Source: an uncultured Mitsuokella sp. (GTDB lineage Bacteria; Bacillota; Negativicutes; Selenomonadales; Selenomonadaceae). Taken from it: a stretch of DNA of 26,316 bases. The translations under genes were made by a program, and so were the position numbers. This document shows positions 16,835-23,612 of the stretch, piece after piece (position 1 is the first letter of the stretch; each line of letters begins with the position of its first letter). The notes under the pieces were generated by a model. The model was not told the DNA's origin. It made no database searches and saw only the letters and a program-made list of their open reading frames with translations. The stretch is taken from positions 1-26,316 of the forward strand of contig CAAGMF010000038.1 in NCBI GenBank assembly GCA_900770895.1, written 5' to 3'.

Positions 16835-16889
16835 TTTACGAAACCTTTACACTCCCCGCCTACTCAGTCCACTATGGCGGGATTATACT
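16835..16889 (+). promoter_or_regulatory. Candidate promoter of the polyphosphate operon with PhoP-box-like half-sites
   Basis: TTTACG (16835-16840) and TTTACA (16846-16851) repeat at an 11-base period, like the TTAACA-type half-sites bound by Gram-positive PhoP. A TATACT box follows at 16884-16889 without a good -35 hexamer. Only two half-sites are visible, and a second weak possibility (TTGGCG at 16926 with TAATAT at 16947) exists, so this is tentative. Confidence 0.3.
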
Positions 16890-17063
16890 ATATATAGTGG
16901 GCTTTCGGCAGGATTTTCGGCGCGCTTGGCGAAATAGTCACACAGATAATATATGTTATGCGGTGCTCTGATCGACAGGCGACGATGCTTTCGCAGGCTG
17001 CATGAACACCGCCAGACATCTTCCCCTCAGGGGAAAGCTTATAAAAAGGAAGGAAGGAATGGC

Positions 17064-18584
17064 ATGGCAGCAAAGAATCTCTTTGGCGTCATATACATGT
17101 CCACAGCCAAGCTTGAAATGCTCATCGTGAGCCTGAAGCCTCTGTCTGTCGTCGAGCACATGGCCTCAGCGAAGTTCGTCCAGCGCATGGACAAGTCTAA
17201 AATATATCAGAACGAGCTCGGCAAGATCGTATTCTCCCTGCAGGGCTTCCAGCAGGTGCTCAAAGACTACGGTGTCAAGCACTACCATTTCTGGGCCAGC
17301 CAGCAGCTCATCGACGATGTCACGGCCCGCTACCTCGGGGAGCAGATCGAGGTGCGCACGGGCCTCGAGGTCACCTGGCTCAATACGAGCCAGATCAATT
17401 TCCTGCGCGCGACCGCGCTCATGGGCGGCACGAGCCTGTTCCACCAGCTGACCCAGCGCCCCACCTACCTGCTCTCCATCGGGTCGGTGGCCGCCACGCT
17501 GTCCTATTTCGATCAGGGGGAATTCGTCCATGCCTGGAATATCGGGCTCGGCTATCTCGAGATCGATCAGCTCACGAACGACCTGCGCCACTCGGCTACG
17601 GATGTCAGCAATATCTGCAACGACTACATCGTATCGAAGCTGCAGGCCCTGAGCCACCGGCTGGCAGGTGCCGCGCACAAGACCAACCTCGTGCTGCAGG
17701 ATTTCTCGTATTTCAACGACATGGTGCTGCAGCCCGGCGAGGATATCGCGCCGCTGTCCGAGAAGCAGTTCCGCTCGACCGAGCAGGATAACCTGCACGC
17801 CTCGCAGGACTATCTGCAGCGTCATTTCAACATCGACGAAAACGAGGCCGCCCGCGTCATACCATCGCTGCTGATGATCCGTCAGATCATCGCGCTGACG
17901 CATGCCGACCACCTCTACCTGACGCGACTCAATATCCTGAACGGGCTGGCCCTGCATCAGGCGTCGCACGAGGGACTGCTGAAGACCGATTTCGACGATA
18001 TCATACGCACCGTGGCGGACAACCGCGCGCGGCGGTTCCAGGCCGATGACGCCCACCGCAATATTACGGTGAAGCTGGCGCTCCACCTGTTCGACCAGCT
18101 GAAGAAGCTGCACCGCCTCGGCAAGCGCGATCGTCTGCTGCTCGAGATCGGCGTGCGGCTCGAGGATCTCGGCAATTTCATCCAGGCCCACGGCCACTAC
18201 CGTCACTCGGCCTATATCATCGAGGCGAATCCGGTCATCGGCCTCTCGGACGATGAGAATGAGATCATCGCCGAGATCGCGCGCTACCACAGCGCCGAGG
18301 CACCGGAGGTGCGCCAGCATCACTACAGCCACCTCGGAGCCGACATCCAGATGACCGTAGCCAAGCTCGTCGCCATCGTCCGCCTGGCTGACGCTATGGA
18401 TGACTCCCGCCAGCAGAAGATCAAGCATATCAGCGTATCGGTCCGTGATGACGCCGTCATCATAACCGCCCACTCCGTGGAGAATCTGTCACTCGAGGAA
18501 TGGGCGTTCCAGCATAAAGCGAAATTGTTCCGCGAAGTCTACGGTATCCCGGCAGTACTGAAGCAAAGGAGGTCGCTCAAGTAA
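17064..18584 (+). CDS. Ppx/GppA-family protein with degenerate active site and C-terminal HD-like domain
   Basis: A 506-residue cytoplasmic protein. Residues 1 to about 300 follow the Ppx/GppA fold order, but its motifs are lost. The usual phosphate-binding DLGSNS is replaced by FGVIYMSTAKLEML. The SGxxEA catalytic segment is replaced by VRTGLEVTWLNTS, and DxGGGSTE by LLSIGSVAATLSYF. The C-terminal part resembles the HD domain of long exopolyphosphatases (GHYRHSAYII near 375), yet the first HD pair is Glu-Asp at 367-368. It is therefore probably not a working exopolyphosphatase and may be regulatory or polyphosphate-binding; that is inference. The ATG at 17064 has AAGGAAGGA just upstream; an in-frame ATG at 16953 lacks such a site and would add a poorly folded extension. 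It heads the operon, one base before ppk. Confidence 0.8.
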   Translation: MAAKNLFGVIYMSTAKLEMLIVSLKPLSVVEHMASAKFVQRMDKSKIYQNELGKIVFSLQGFQQVLKDYGVKHYHFWASQQLIDDVTARYLGEQIEVRTGLEVTWLNTSQINFLRATALMGGTSLFHQLTQRPTYLLSIGSVAATLSYFDQGEFVHAWNIGLGYLEIDQLTNDLRHSATDVSNICNDYIVSKLQALSHRLAGAAHKTNLVLQDFSYFNDMVLQPGEDIAPLSEKQFRSTEQDNLHASQDYLQRHFNIDENEAARVIPSLLMIRQIIALTHADHLYLTRLNILNGLALHQASHEGLLKTDFDDIIRTVADNRARRFQADDAHRNITVKLALHLFDQLKKLHRLGKRDRLLLEIGVRLEDLGNFIQAHGHYRHSAYIIEANPVIGLSDDENEIIAEIARYHSAEAPEVRQHHYSHLGADIQMTVAKLVAIVRLADAMDDSRQQKIKHISVSVRDDAVIITAHSVENLSLEEWAFQHKAKLFREVYGIPAVLKQRRSLK

Positions 18585-18585
18585 T

Positions 18586-20748
18586 ATGAGTGAGATAAAG
18601 AAGAAGTATACCCGCACCGATTACTATACGAACCGCGAGCTCAGCTGGCTTGATTTCAATGCGCGCGTGCTCGAGGAGGCCCGCAACGTCGACAATCCAC
18701 TGCTCGAGCGCGCGAATTTCCTCGGCATCACGCAGAGCAACGTCGATGAGTTCTTCATGGTGCGCGTGGCTTCGCTCTACAAGCTGGCCGCCGGCGGCGT
18801 GCAGTCCGTCGACAGCTCGGGCATGACCGCCTATGCCCAGATCCTGGCCGTATCGGAGCGCGAGCATGAGGCCGTCGCCGAGCGCTACAATATCTACAAC
18901 AAGGCACTGCTGCCCGAGCTGGCCAAGCAGGACATATTCATCCGCCACATCAAGGACCTGACCGATAAGCAGTACGATATCCTGCGCCGCTACTACGATG
19001 ACGAGATCTATCCGGTACTGACACCGATGGCCGATGACTCGTCCCGGCCGTTCCCGTTCCTGAAGAACAACTCGCTGAATATCGCCGTGCAGCTCATGGA
19101 CGATGACTCGCGCGACAAGAAATTCGCTACGGTGCGCGTGCCGGATATATTCCCGCGCCTCATCCCGCTGGCCGAAGAGGAGAATGCTTTCGTCCTGGCC
19201 GAGGATGTCATCCGCGAATTCCTCAACACCCTGTTCCACGGCTACTCGATCACGAGCGTGGCCGCCTACCGCGTGACCCGCGATATGGACCTCGATGTGG
19301 CCGAGCAGGATGCCCCGGACCTGCTGCGCGCCGTGCAGACACAGCTGCGCGCCCGCGAGCATGGCTCCGTCATGCGCCTCGAGGTCGAGGCCGGCATGGA
19401 TGAGGAGCTCTGCAACCATCTCATCGAGCGTCTCGGCGTCGATGAGAACGCCATCTACCGCATCAACGGCCCTATAGACCTGACATTCCTCAAAAAGCTC
19501 TCAGGAGCCGTGTCCGGCCATGACGATCTGCGCTACAAGCCGTTCGAAAGCTACAAGAATCCTGACCTCGTCATGGAGAACAACAATATATTCGAGCATA
19601 TACGCGAGAAAGACTACCTCATGCAGCACCCCTACGACTCGTTCAGCTCGGTCGTGAACTTCATCCATCAGGCAGCCATCGACCCCGAGGTTCTCGCAAT
19701 CAAGATGACGCTCTACCGCGTCTCCTCCGGCTCGCCCATCATCAAATACCTGGGCCAGGCGGCTCAGGCGGGCAAGCAGGTCACCGTCCTCGTCGAGGTC
19801 AAGGCCCGGTTCGATGAGCAGAACAACGTGCGCTGGTCGCGCCAGCTCGAGAAGATGGGCTGCCATGTCATATACGGCCTCGTCGGACTCAAGACCCATT
19901 CGAAGATCGCGCTGGTCATCCGCCGCGATGAGGACGGCATCCGCCGCTACCTGCATCTCGGCACCGGCAACTACAACGATGTCACGGCCCATTTCTATAC
20001 CGATATGGGGCTATTTACCTCGGACCGCGAGCTCGGCGTCGATGCCTCGAACCTGTTCAACATGCTCTCGGGCTTCTCGCGCCCGCCGTATTTCCACAAG
20101 CTGCACATATCGCCGCACCGCATCCGCAAATTCATCTATGAGAAAATCGATGCGGAGATCGAGGCTGCGAATGCCGGACGCCCGGCTCTCATAAAGATGA
20201 AGATGAACTCGCTCTCCGACCCCGATGTCATCGCGAAGCTCTACGAAGCCTCAGCCGCCGGGGTGAAGATCCAGCTCATCGTGCGCGGCATCTGCTGTCT
20301 GCGCACCGGCATACCGGACGTCAGCGACAATATCGAGGTTCACTCCATCGTCGGCCGTTTCCTCGAGCACAGCCGCATCTATTATTTCTATCATGATGGC
20401 AACGAGGACATCTACCTGGCCTCGGCCGATATGATGACCCGCAACCTCGACCGCCGCGTCGAGCTGCTGTTCCCCATCGAGCAGGAGGACCTGCGTCATC
20501 GCACCATGCGCATATTCGAGATCATGTGGGCTGACAACGTTCAGACCCGCTTGCTGGTGCATGACTGCTTCACTCACATAAACCGCCGCAACCAGGAACC
20601 CATCAACAGCCAGGAGCGCTTCATCGCCCAGGCTGCCCGGCAGATCGAGAAACAGAAAGAGGCTCGTCGCGCCGCCAAGGAGAATCCTGGTGTATTCACT
20701 CCCATGCAGCGCCATGAGGAGACATTTGAGGAAAAGAGGGATTCCTGA
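18586..20748 (+). CDS. ppk: Polyphosphate kinase PPK1
   Basis: A 720-residue enzyme that reversibly transfers the ATP gamma-phosphate onto inorganic polyphosphate. The N-terminal domain shows NRELSWLDFNARVLEEA (16-32) and SNVDEFFMVRVAS. The catalytic phospholipase-D-like halves carry the two key histidines: H438 in GLKTHSK and H595 in FLEHSR. These match E. coli H435 and H592, both shifted by three. HLGTGNYN and ADMMTRNLDRRVELLFPI are also present. Length is normal for PPK1, with a charged C-terminal tail. The ATG at 18586 is one base after the preceding stop. AAAGGAGG lies 13 bases upstream, a slightly long spacing, inside the previous gene. It is flanked by two Ppx-family genes in the same operon, so synthesis and breakdown of polyphosphate would be co-regulated. 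Confidence 0.97.
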   Translation: MSEIKKKYTRTDYYTNRELSWLDFNARVLEEARNVDNPLLERANFLGITQSNVDEFFMVRVASLYKLAAGGVQSVDSSGMTAYAQILAVSEREHEAVAERYNIYNKALLPELAKQDIFIRHIKDLTDKQYDILRRYYDDEIYPVLTPMADDSSRPFPFLKNNSLNIAVQLMDDDSRDKKFATVRVPDIFPRLIPLAEEENAFVLAEDVIREFLNTLFHGYSITSVAAYRVTRDMDLDVAEQDAPDLLRAVQTQLRAREHGSVMRLEVEAGMDEELCNHLIERLGVDENAIYRINGPIDLTFLKKLSGAVSGHDDLRYKPFESYKNPDLVMENNNIFEHIREKDYLMQHPYDSFSSVVNFIHQAAIDPEVLAIKMTLYRVSSGSPIIKYLGQAAQAGKQVTVLVEVKARFDEQNNVRWSRQLEKMGCHVIYGLVGLKTHSKIALVIRRDEDGIRRYLHLGTGNYNDVTAHFYTDMGLFTSDRELGVDASNLFNMLSGFSRPPYFHKLHISPHRIRKFIYEKIDAEIEAANAGRPALIKMKMNSLSDPDVIAKLYEASAAGVKIQLIVRGICCLRTGIPDVSDNIEVHSIVGRFLEHSRIYYFYHDGNEDIYLASADMMTRNLDRRVELLFPIEQEDLRHRTMRIFEIMWADNVQTRLLVHDCFTHINRRNQEPINSQERFIAQAARQIEKQKEARRAAKENPGVFTPMQRHEETFEEKRDS

Positions 20749-20750
20749 AT

Positions 20751-21860
20751 ATGGAAAATTTCGTCGTCATCGACCTCGGCTCGAACTCCATCCGCCTGCG
20801 CATCACGCAGATCATGGATGGCAATTTCCTGCGGGTCACCCACCAGATGAAGGACTATGTGCGCCTCTCGGAGAACATGGGTCCTGAGAAAACGCTCAAA
20901 GAGGAGCCTATGCGGCGTACCATCGAGGCCCTGAAGAAATTCAAGGGCATCATCGACGGGCTGCCCAATACGCGCATAAAGGCAATCGGCACGGCGGCTA
21001 CACGCCAGGCGAAGAATCAGAAAGAATTCCTGAAGCGGATCAAGGAGGAAGTCGGGCTGGATCTCGAGGTCATATCGGGAGAGCGTGAAGCCTATCTCGA
21101 CTACCTCGGCGTCGCCCACACTCTGCCGCTGCACAACTGCCTCATCATGGACACCGGCGGCGCGAGCACGGAGCTCATCCTCGTCAAAGACGGCCAGCCC
21201 GTGAACCTCACAAGCCTGCCTTTCGGATCGGTCACGATATCCCAGCAGTTCCATCTCGAGGATGCCATATCGGCGGCAAACCTGTTCCAGGCCATGACTG
21301 TCGTCGAGAAATCGCTATCGAACCTCGACTGGCTGCTCAATGCACACAAGATCCCGCTCGTATGCCTCGGCGGCTCGAACCGCACGCTCGCGAAGATCGC
21401 GCGCAACCGCTGGATATCCGACTCGGATGAGGTGCCGGATATCCACGGCTTCTCACTGCCGGCGGACGACGCGACGGATATCATGACGGAGCTCGTCTCG
21501 AAAGACCGCGCCGGGCGCGACGATATCTCCGGCCTCACAAGCGACCGCTCCGATGTCATCGTCGGCGGCCTCACCCCGCTCGTGCTCATCCTGCGCATCT
21601 GCCATATCGGCGAGATCGTATTCTCGAACCACGGCCTGCGCGAGGGCTGCCTGTTCGAATATCTGGCCCAGCGCCAGACAGAGCAGCCGACTGTGCTGAA
21701 CATACCGAAACCACCAGCACCGACCATCGTCACGCTCGACGACCTTGCCAGCGGCCGCGTCACCCCGCCAATGGCCGCCGCCGTATCCGGAGCCATAACG
21801 ACGCCCAAGGATAAGAAAGGCAAGAAGCACAAGAAAGATAAGAAGAAAAAGAAGAAGTAA
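20751..21860 (+). CDS. ppx: Short exopolyphosphatase (Ppx/GppA family) with lysine-rich tail
   Basis: A 369-residue Ppx/GppA hydrolase with intact motifs: VIDLGSNSIRLRI near the N-terminus, VISGEREAYLDYLG at 107-120 with the catalytic Glu segment, MDTGGASTELI at 133-143, LPFGSVTIS, CLGGSNRTLA and SNHGLREG. It likely removes terminal phosphate from polyphosphate or acts on pppGpp; the sequence alone does not decide. It is the two-domain short form, without the HD domain of E. coli Ppx. The last 17 residues are almost all Lys (with Asp, Gly and His), an unusual basic tail that could bind polyphosphate. Its ATG is two bases after the ppk stop, with AGAGGG ten bases upstream. The operon ends at a terminator shortly after. 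Confidence 0.93.
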   Translation: MENFVVIDLGSNSIRLRITQIMDGNFLRVTHQMKDYVRLSENMGPEKTLKEEPMRRTIEALKKFKGIIDGLPNTRIKAIGTAATRQAKNQKEFLKRIKEEVGLDLEVISGEREAYLDYLGVAHTLPLHNCLIMDTGGASTELILVKDGQPVNLTSLPFGSVTISQQFHLEDAISAANLFQAMTVVEKSLSNLDWLLNAHKIPLVCLGGSNRTLAKIARNRWISDSDEVPDIHGFSLPADDATDIMTELVSKDRAGRDDISGLTSDRSDVIVGGLTPLVLILRICHIGEIVFSNHGLREGCLFEYLAQRQTEQPTVLNIPKPPAPTIVTLDDLASGRVTPPMAAAVSGAITTPKDKKGKKHKKDKKKKKK

Positions 21861-21885
21861 TGCAAGCCTGCGGCTCTGTATTTCT

Positions 21886-21913
21886 AGCCTTCTCCTCAGG
21901 AGAAGGCTTTTTT
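21886..21913 (+). terminator. Intrinsic terminator of the polyphosphate operon
   Basis: A perfect 10-bp stem (AGCCTTCTCC 21886-21895, GGAGAAGGCT 21899-21908) has a 3-base loop and a T6 run. It lies 25 bases after the ppx stop codon. Confidence 0.93.
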
Positions 21914-21928
21914 CTTTACACATTCTGC

Positions 21929-21956
21929 TTGACATCTATATGTAATCTGCTATAAT
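21929..21956 (+). promoter_or_regulatory. Consensus sigma-70/sigma-A promoter of the DAACS symporter gene
   Basis: TTGACA (21929-21934) and TATAAT (21951-21956) are both perfect matches, separated by 16 bases. The box lies 60 bases before the start codon and directly after the preceding terminator, implying an independent and probably strong transcript. Confidence 0.88.
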
Positions 21957-22015
21957 GTAAACAATATTAAACATGTATGTTTTCAGAAACGAAAACGGAA
22001 AGAAGGTATTTCTAT

Positions 22016-23329
22016 ATGGCAGAAGAAAAACAATCTGTCGAGCAGGCGAAAGCCGAGGCTTTGAAGAAGACCGACCTCGGTGCCAGCCGCCGGCAAATGC
22101 TGCTCTGGTTCGGCGCCCTCATCCTCGGCGCCCTGCTGGGCTGGCTCGGACTGAAGCCGCTGAACGATCTGTTCAATTTCATCGCGACGGTGTTCACGCG
22201 CCTGTTCCAGTTCGTCGCGATCCCGACCATCGCTCTGGCCGTCATCACCACGCTATCATCCCTCGGTGCGAAGCAGGAGACGAAACGCATATTCGCTCAT
22301 GCTGTCGTCTACACGCTGCTCACCACGATATCCGCTGCGGCCATCGGACTCATCCTTTATCTCTGGATTGCCCCGGGCAATCTCCCGGCTGATGTCGTCG
22401 GCGCCGGTACGGCGGCCATCCCGACGGACAAGGTCGGCAACCTCTCCTACTATGATCATATCCTGTCCGTCATCCCGAACAATGTCCTGCAGCCGTTCCT
22501 GGCTGGCAATGTTCTGTCGGTAATGATCATCGCAGCATCGGTCGGCCTCGCGCTGGCCTTCATGCCGAAAACGGAGAACCGCGCGATCCTGCTGAAAGGC
22601 CTCTATGGCCTGCAGGAGCTGTTCTTCACCCTGATCCGTGCCATCCTCTGGATCCTGCCGGTCGGCATTCTCGCTTTCGCCGGCCAGCTCTCGGCCCAGA
22701 TCGAGGCCGGCGTCATCGTCGGTGCGCTCGGCAAATATGTCGCTGTCGTGCTCGGCGGCAACTGCATCCAGTTCTTCATCGTGCTGCCGCTGTTCCTGCT
22801 CGTACGCGGCCTCAATCCCTGGCAGGTATTCAAGAAGATGTCGCCGGCCATCGCCGTGGCTCTGTTCACGAAGAGCTCGGCCGGTACGTTGCCGGTCACG
22901 CTGGCGGCCGCGGAGACAAACCTCAATGTCAATAAGAAAGTCTCCCGCTTCGTCCTGCCGATATGCACGACGATCAACATGAACGGCTGCGCGGCCTTCA
23001 TCCTCGTAACCTCGCTGTTCGTCATGCAGAATGCCGGCTTCGACCTCTCACTCGGCAGCATGATCATCTGGCTCTTCATCGCCGTGCTGGCTGCCATCGG
23101 CAATGCCGGCGTCCCGATGGGCTGCTATTTCCTGACACTCTCGCTCATGTCCTCCATCGGTGCTCCGATCGGCCTCATGGGTGTCATCCTACCGATCTAC
23201 ACCATCATCGACATGATTGAGACCGCTGAAAACGTCTGGTCCGATTCCTCCGTCTGCGCCATGACCGACCACGATCTGCGCGGCACGCTAGATGACGAGG
23301 AAACCGAGCCAGCAACCAGCCTCTCGTGA
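22016..23329 (+). CDS. Dicarboxylate/amino acid:cation symporter (DAACS/SLC1 family) with atypical binding site
   Basis: A 437-residue inner-membrane carrier with about eight membrane segments and two re-entrant hairpins. The hairpin-1 serine motif is KSSAGTLPVT (286-295). The family NMDGT motif reads NMNGC (321-325), and hairpin 2 holds AIGNAGVPMG. The last-helix motif D-x-x-R-T-x-x-N-V-x-x-D reads D399-M-I-E402-T-A-E-N406-V-W-S-D410. The Arg that binds acidic side chains in glutamate/aspartate carriers is thus Glu, and the Asp of NMDGT is Asn, so glutamate or C4-dicarboxylate is an unlikely substrate. The ATG at 22016 has AAGAAGG nine bases upstream; an earlier in-frame ATG at 21977 lacks a site. 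It is transcribed alone from a consensus promoter. Confidence 0.93.
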   Translation: MAEEKQSVEQAKAEALKKTDLGASRRQMLLWFGALILGALLGWLGLKPLNDLFNFIATVFTRLFQFVAIPTIALAVITTLSSLGAKQETKRIFAHAVVYTLLTTISAAAIGLILYLWIAPGNLPADVVGAGTAAIPTDKVGNLSYYDHILSVIPNNVLQPFLAGNVLSVMIIAASVGLALAFMPKTENRAILLKGLYGLQELFFTLIRAILWILPVGILAFAGQLSAQIEAGVIVGALGKYVAVVLGGNCIQFFIVLPLFLLVRGLNPWQVFKKMSPAIAVALFTKSSAGTLPVTLAAAETNLNVNKKVSRFVLPICTTINMNGCAAFILVTSLFVMQNAGFDLSLGSMIIWLFIAVLAAIGNAGVPMGCYFLTLSLMSSIGAPIGLMGVILPIYTIIDMIETAENVWSDSSVCAMTDHDLRGTLDDEETEPATSLS

Positions 23330-23338
23330 TGTCGATAA

Positions 23339-23547
23339 AAGCCTTCCCCTTTGGGGAAGGTGTCCCGCAGGGACAGATGAGGTGGCGTGCCGGTGAATGA
23401 ACTCGAGTGATGAAGCATAACCGGCCCACCAGTCAAATAGCCTAGGCAGCCGGCCCATCAATATGTTGCCGATCGCTACCTTGTAGCCCGCCACTTCATC
23501 CGTCTCGCGACTGCGTCGCGAGCCACCTTCCTCAGAGAGGAAGGCTT
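23339..23547. mobile_element. Roughly 210 bp palindromic (MITE-like) interspersed element
   Basis: The ends are long imperfect inverted repeats. The left arm (23339-23387) begins AAGCCTTCC, and the right arm (23489-23547), read on the opposite strand, begins the same way. Both arms then share GGAAGGTG, GATGA(A/G)GTGGCG and the same two-hairpin order, while the hairpin tips differ. The core (23388-23488) codes for nothing convincing and holds a short direct repeat of CCGGCCCA. No clear target duplication was found. It lies between convergent genes. The layout suggests a non-autonomous mobile or bacterial interspersed palindromic element. Confidence 0.65.
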
Positions 23548-23552
23548 GTAAC

Positions 23553-23584
23553 AAAAAGGAGCTGCTTTCGCAGCTCCCTTTTTT
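23553..23584. terminator. Bidirectional terminator between DAACS and OPT genes
   Basis: A perfect 8-bp stem (GGAGCTGC 23558-23565, GCAGCTCC 23570-23577) has loop TTTC, T6 on the plus side and A5 on the other side (T5 on the minus strand). It can stop both the rightward symporter transcript and the leftward OPT transcript. Confidence 0.9.
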
Positions 23585-23612
23585 ATACGATTTTTCTATT
23601 ATCAGGCATTTA

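Larger units (their letters stand above)
16686..17063. other. Divergent intergenic region between flagellin and polyphosphate operons
   Basis: This 378-bp A/T-rich stretch holds no convincing gene. It carries the minus-strand sigma-28-like promoter of the long flagellin (16759-16784), a GC hairpin (CCAGGC 16814-16819, GCCTGG 16823-16828), TTTACG/TTTACA half-sites (16835-16851), an inverted repeat CCACTAT/ATAGTGG (16869-16900) around a TATACT box, and a small hairpin (TTCCCC 17021-17026, GGGGAA 17030-17035) just before the ribosome site of the plus-strand operon. Confidence 0.7.

Noticed and set aside
16814..16837. GC hairpin CCAGGC/GCCTGG followed by a short T run on the plus strand, as a terminator
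   Set aside because: No plus-strand gene precedes it and the stem is only six pairs. On the minus strand, where the flagellin is transcribed, no T run follows.
16953..17063. N-terminal extension of the first Ppx-like protein to an ATG at 16953
   Set aside because: It has no ribosome site, the added residues are Arg-rich and unlike the family, and a clear AAGGAAGGA precedes the ATG at 17064.
17166..18473. Minus-strand 435-codon frame opposite the degenerate Ppx gene
   Set aside because: The sense strand has recognisable Ppx/HD similarity, a good ribosome site and operon spacing. The antisense product is low-complexity (Leu/Val/Glu/Arg) with no motif.
21977..22015. N-terminal extension of the symporter to an ATG at 21977
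   Set aside because: This ATG is only about 20 bases from the -10 box and has no ribosome site, whereas the ATG at 22016 has AAGAAGG at good spacing.
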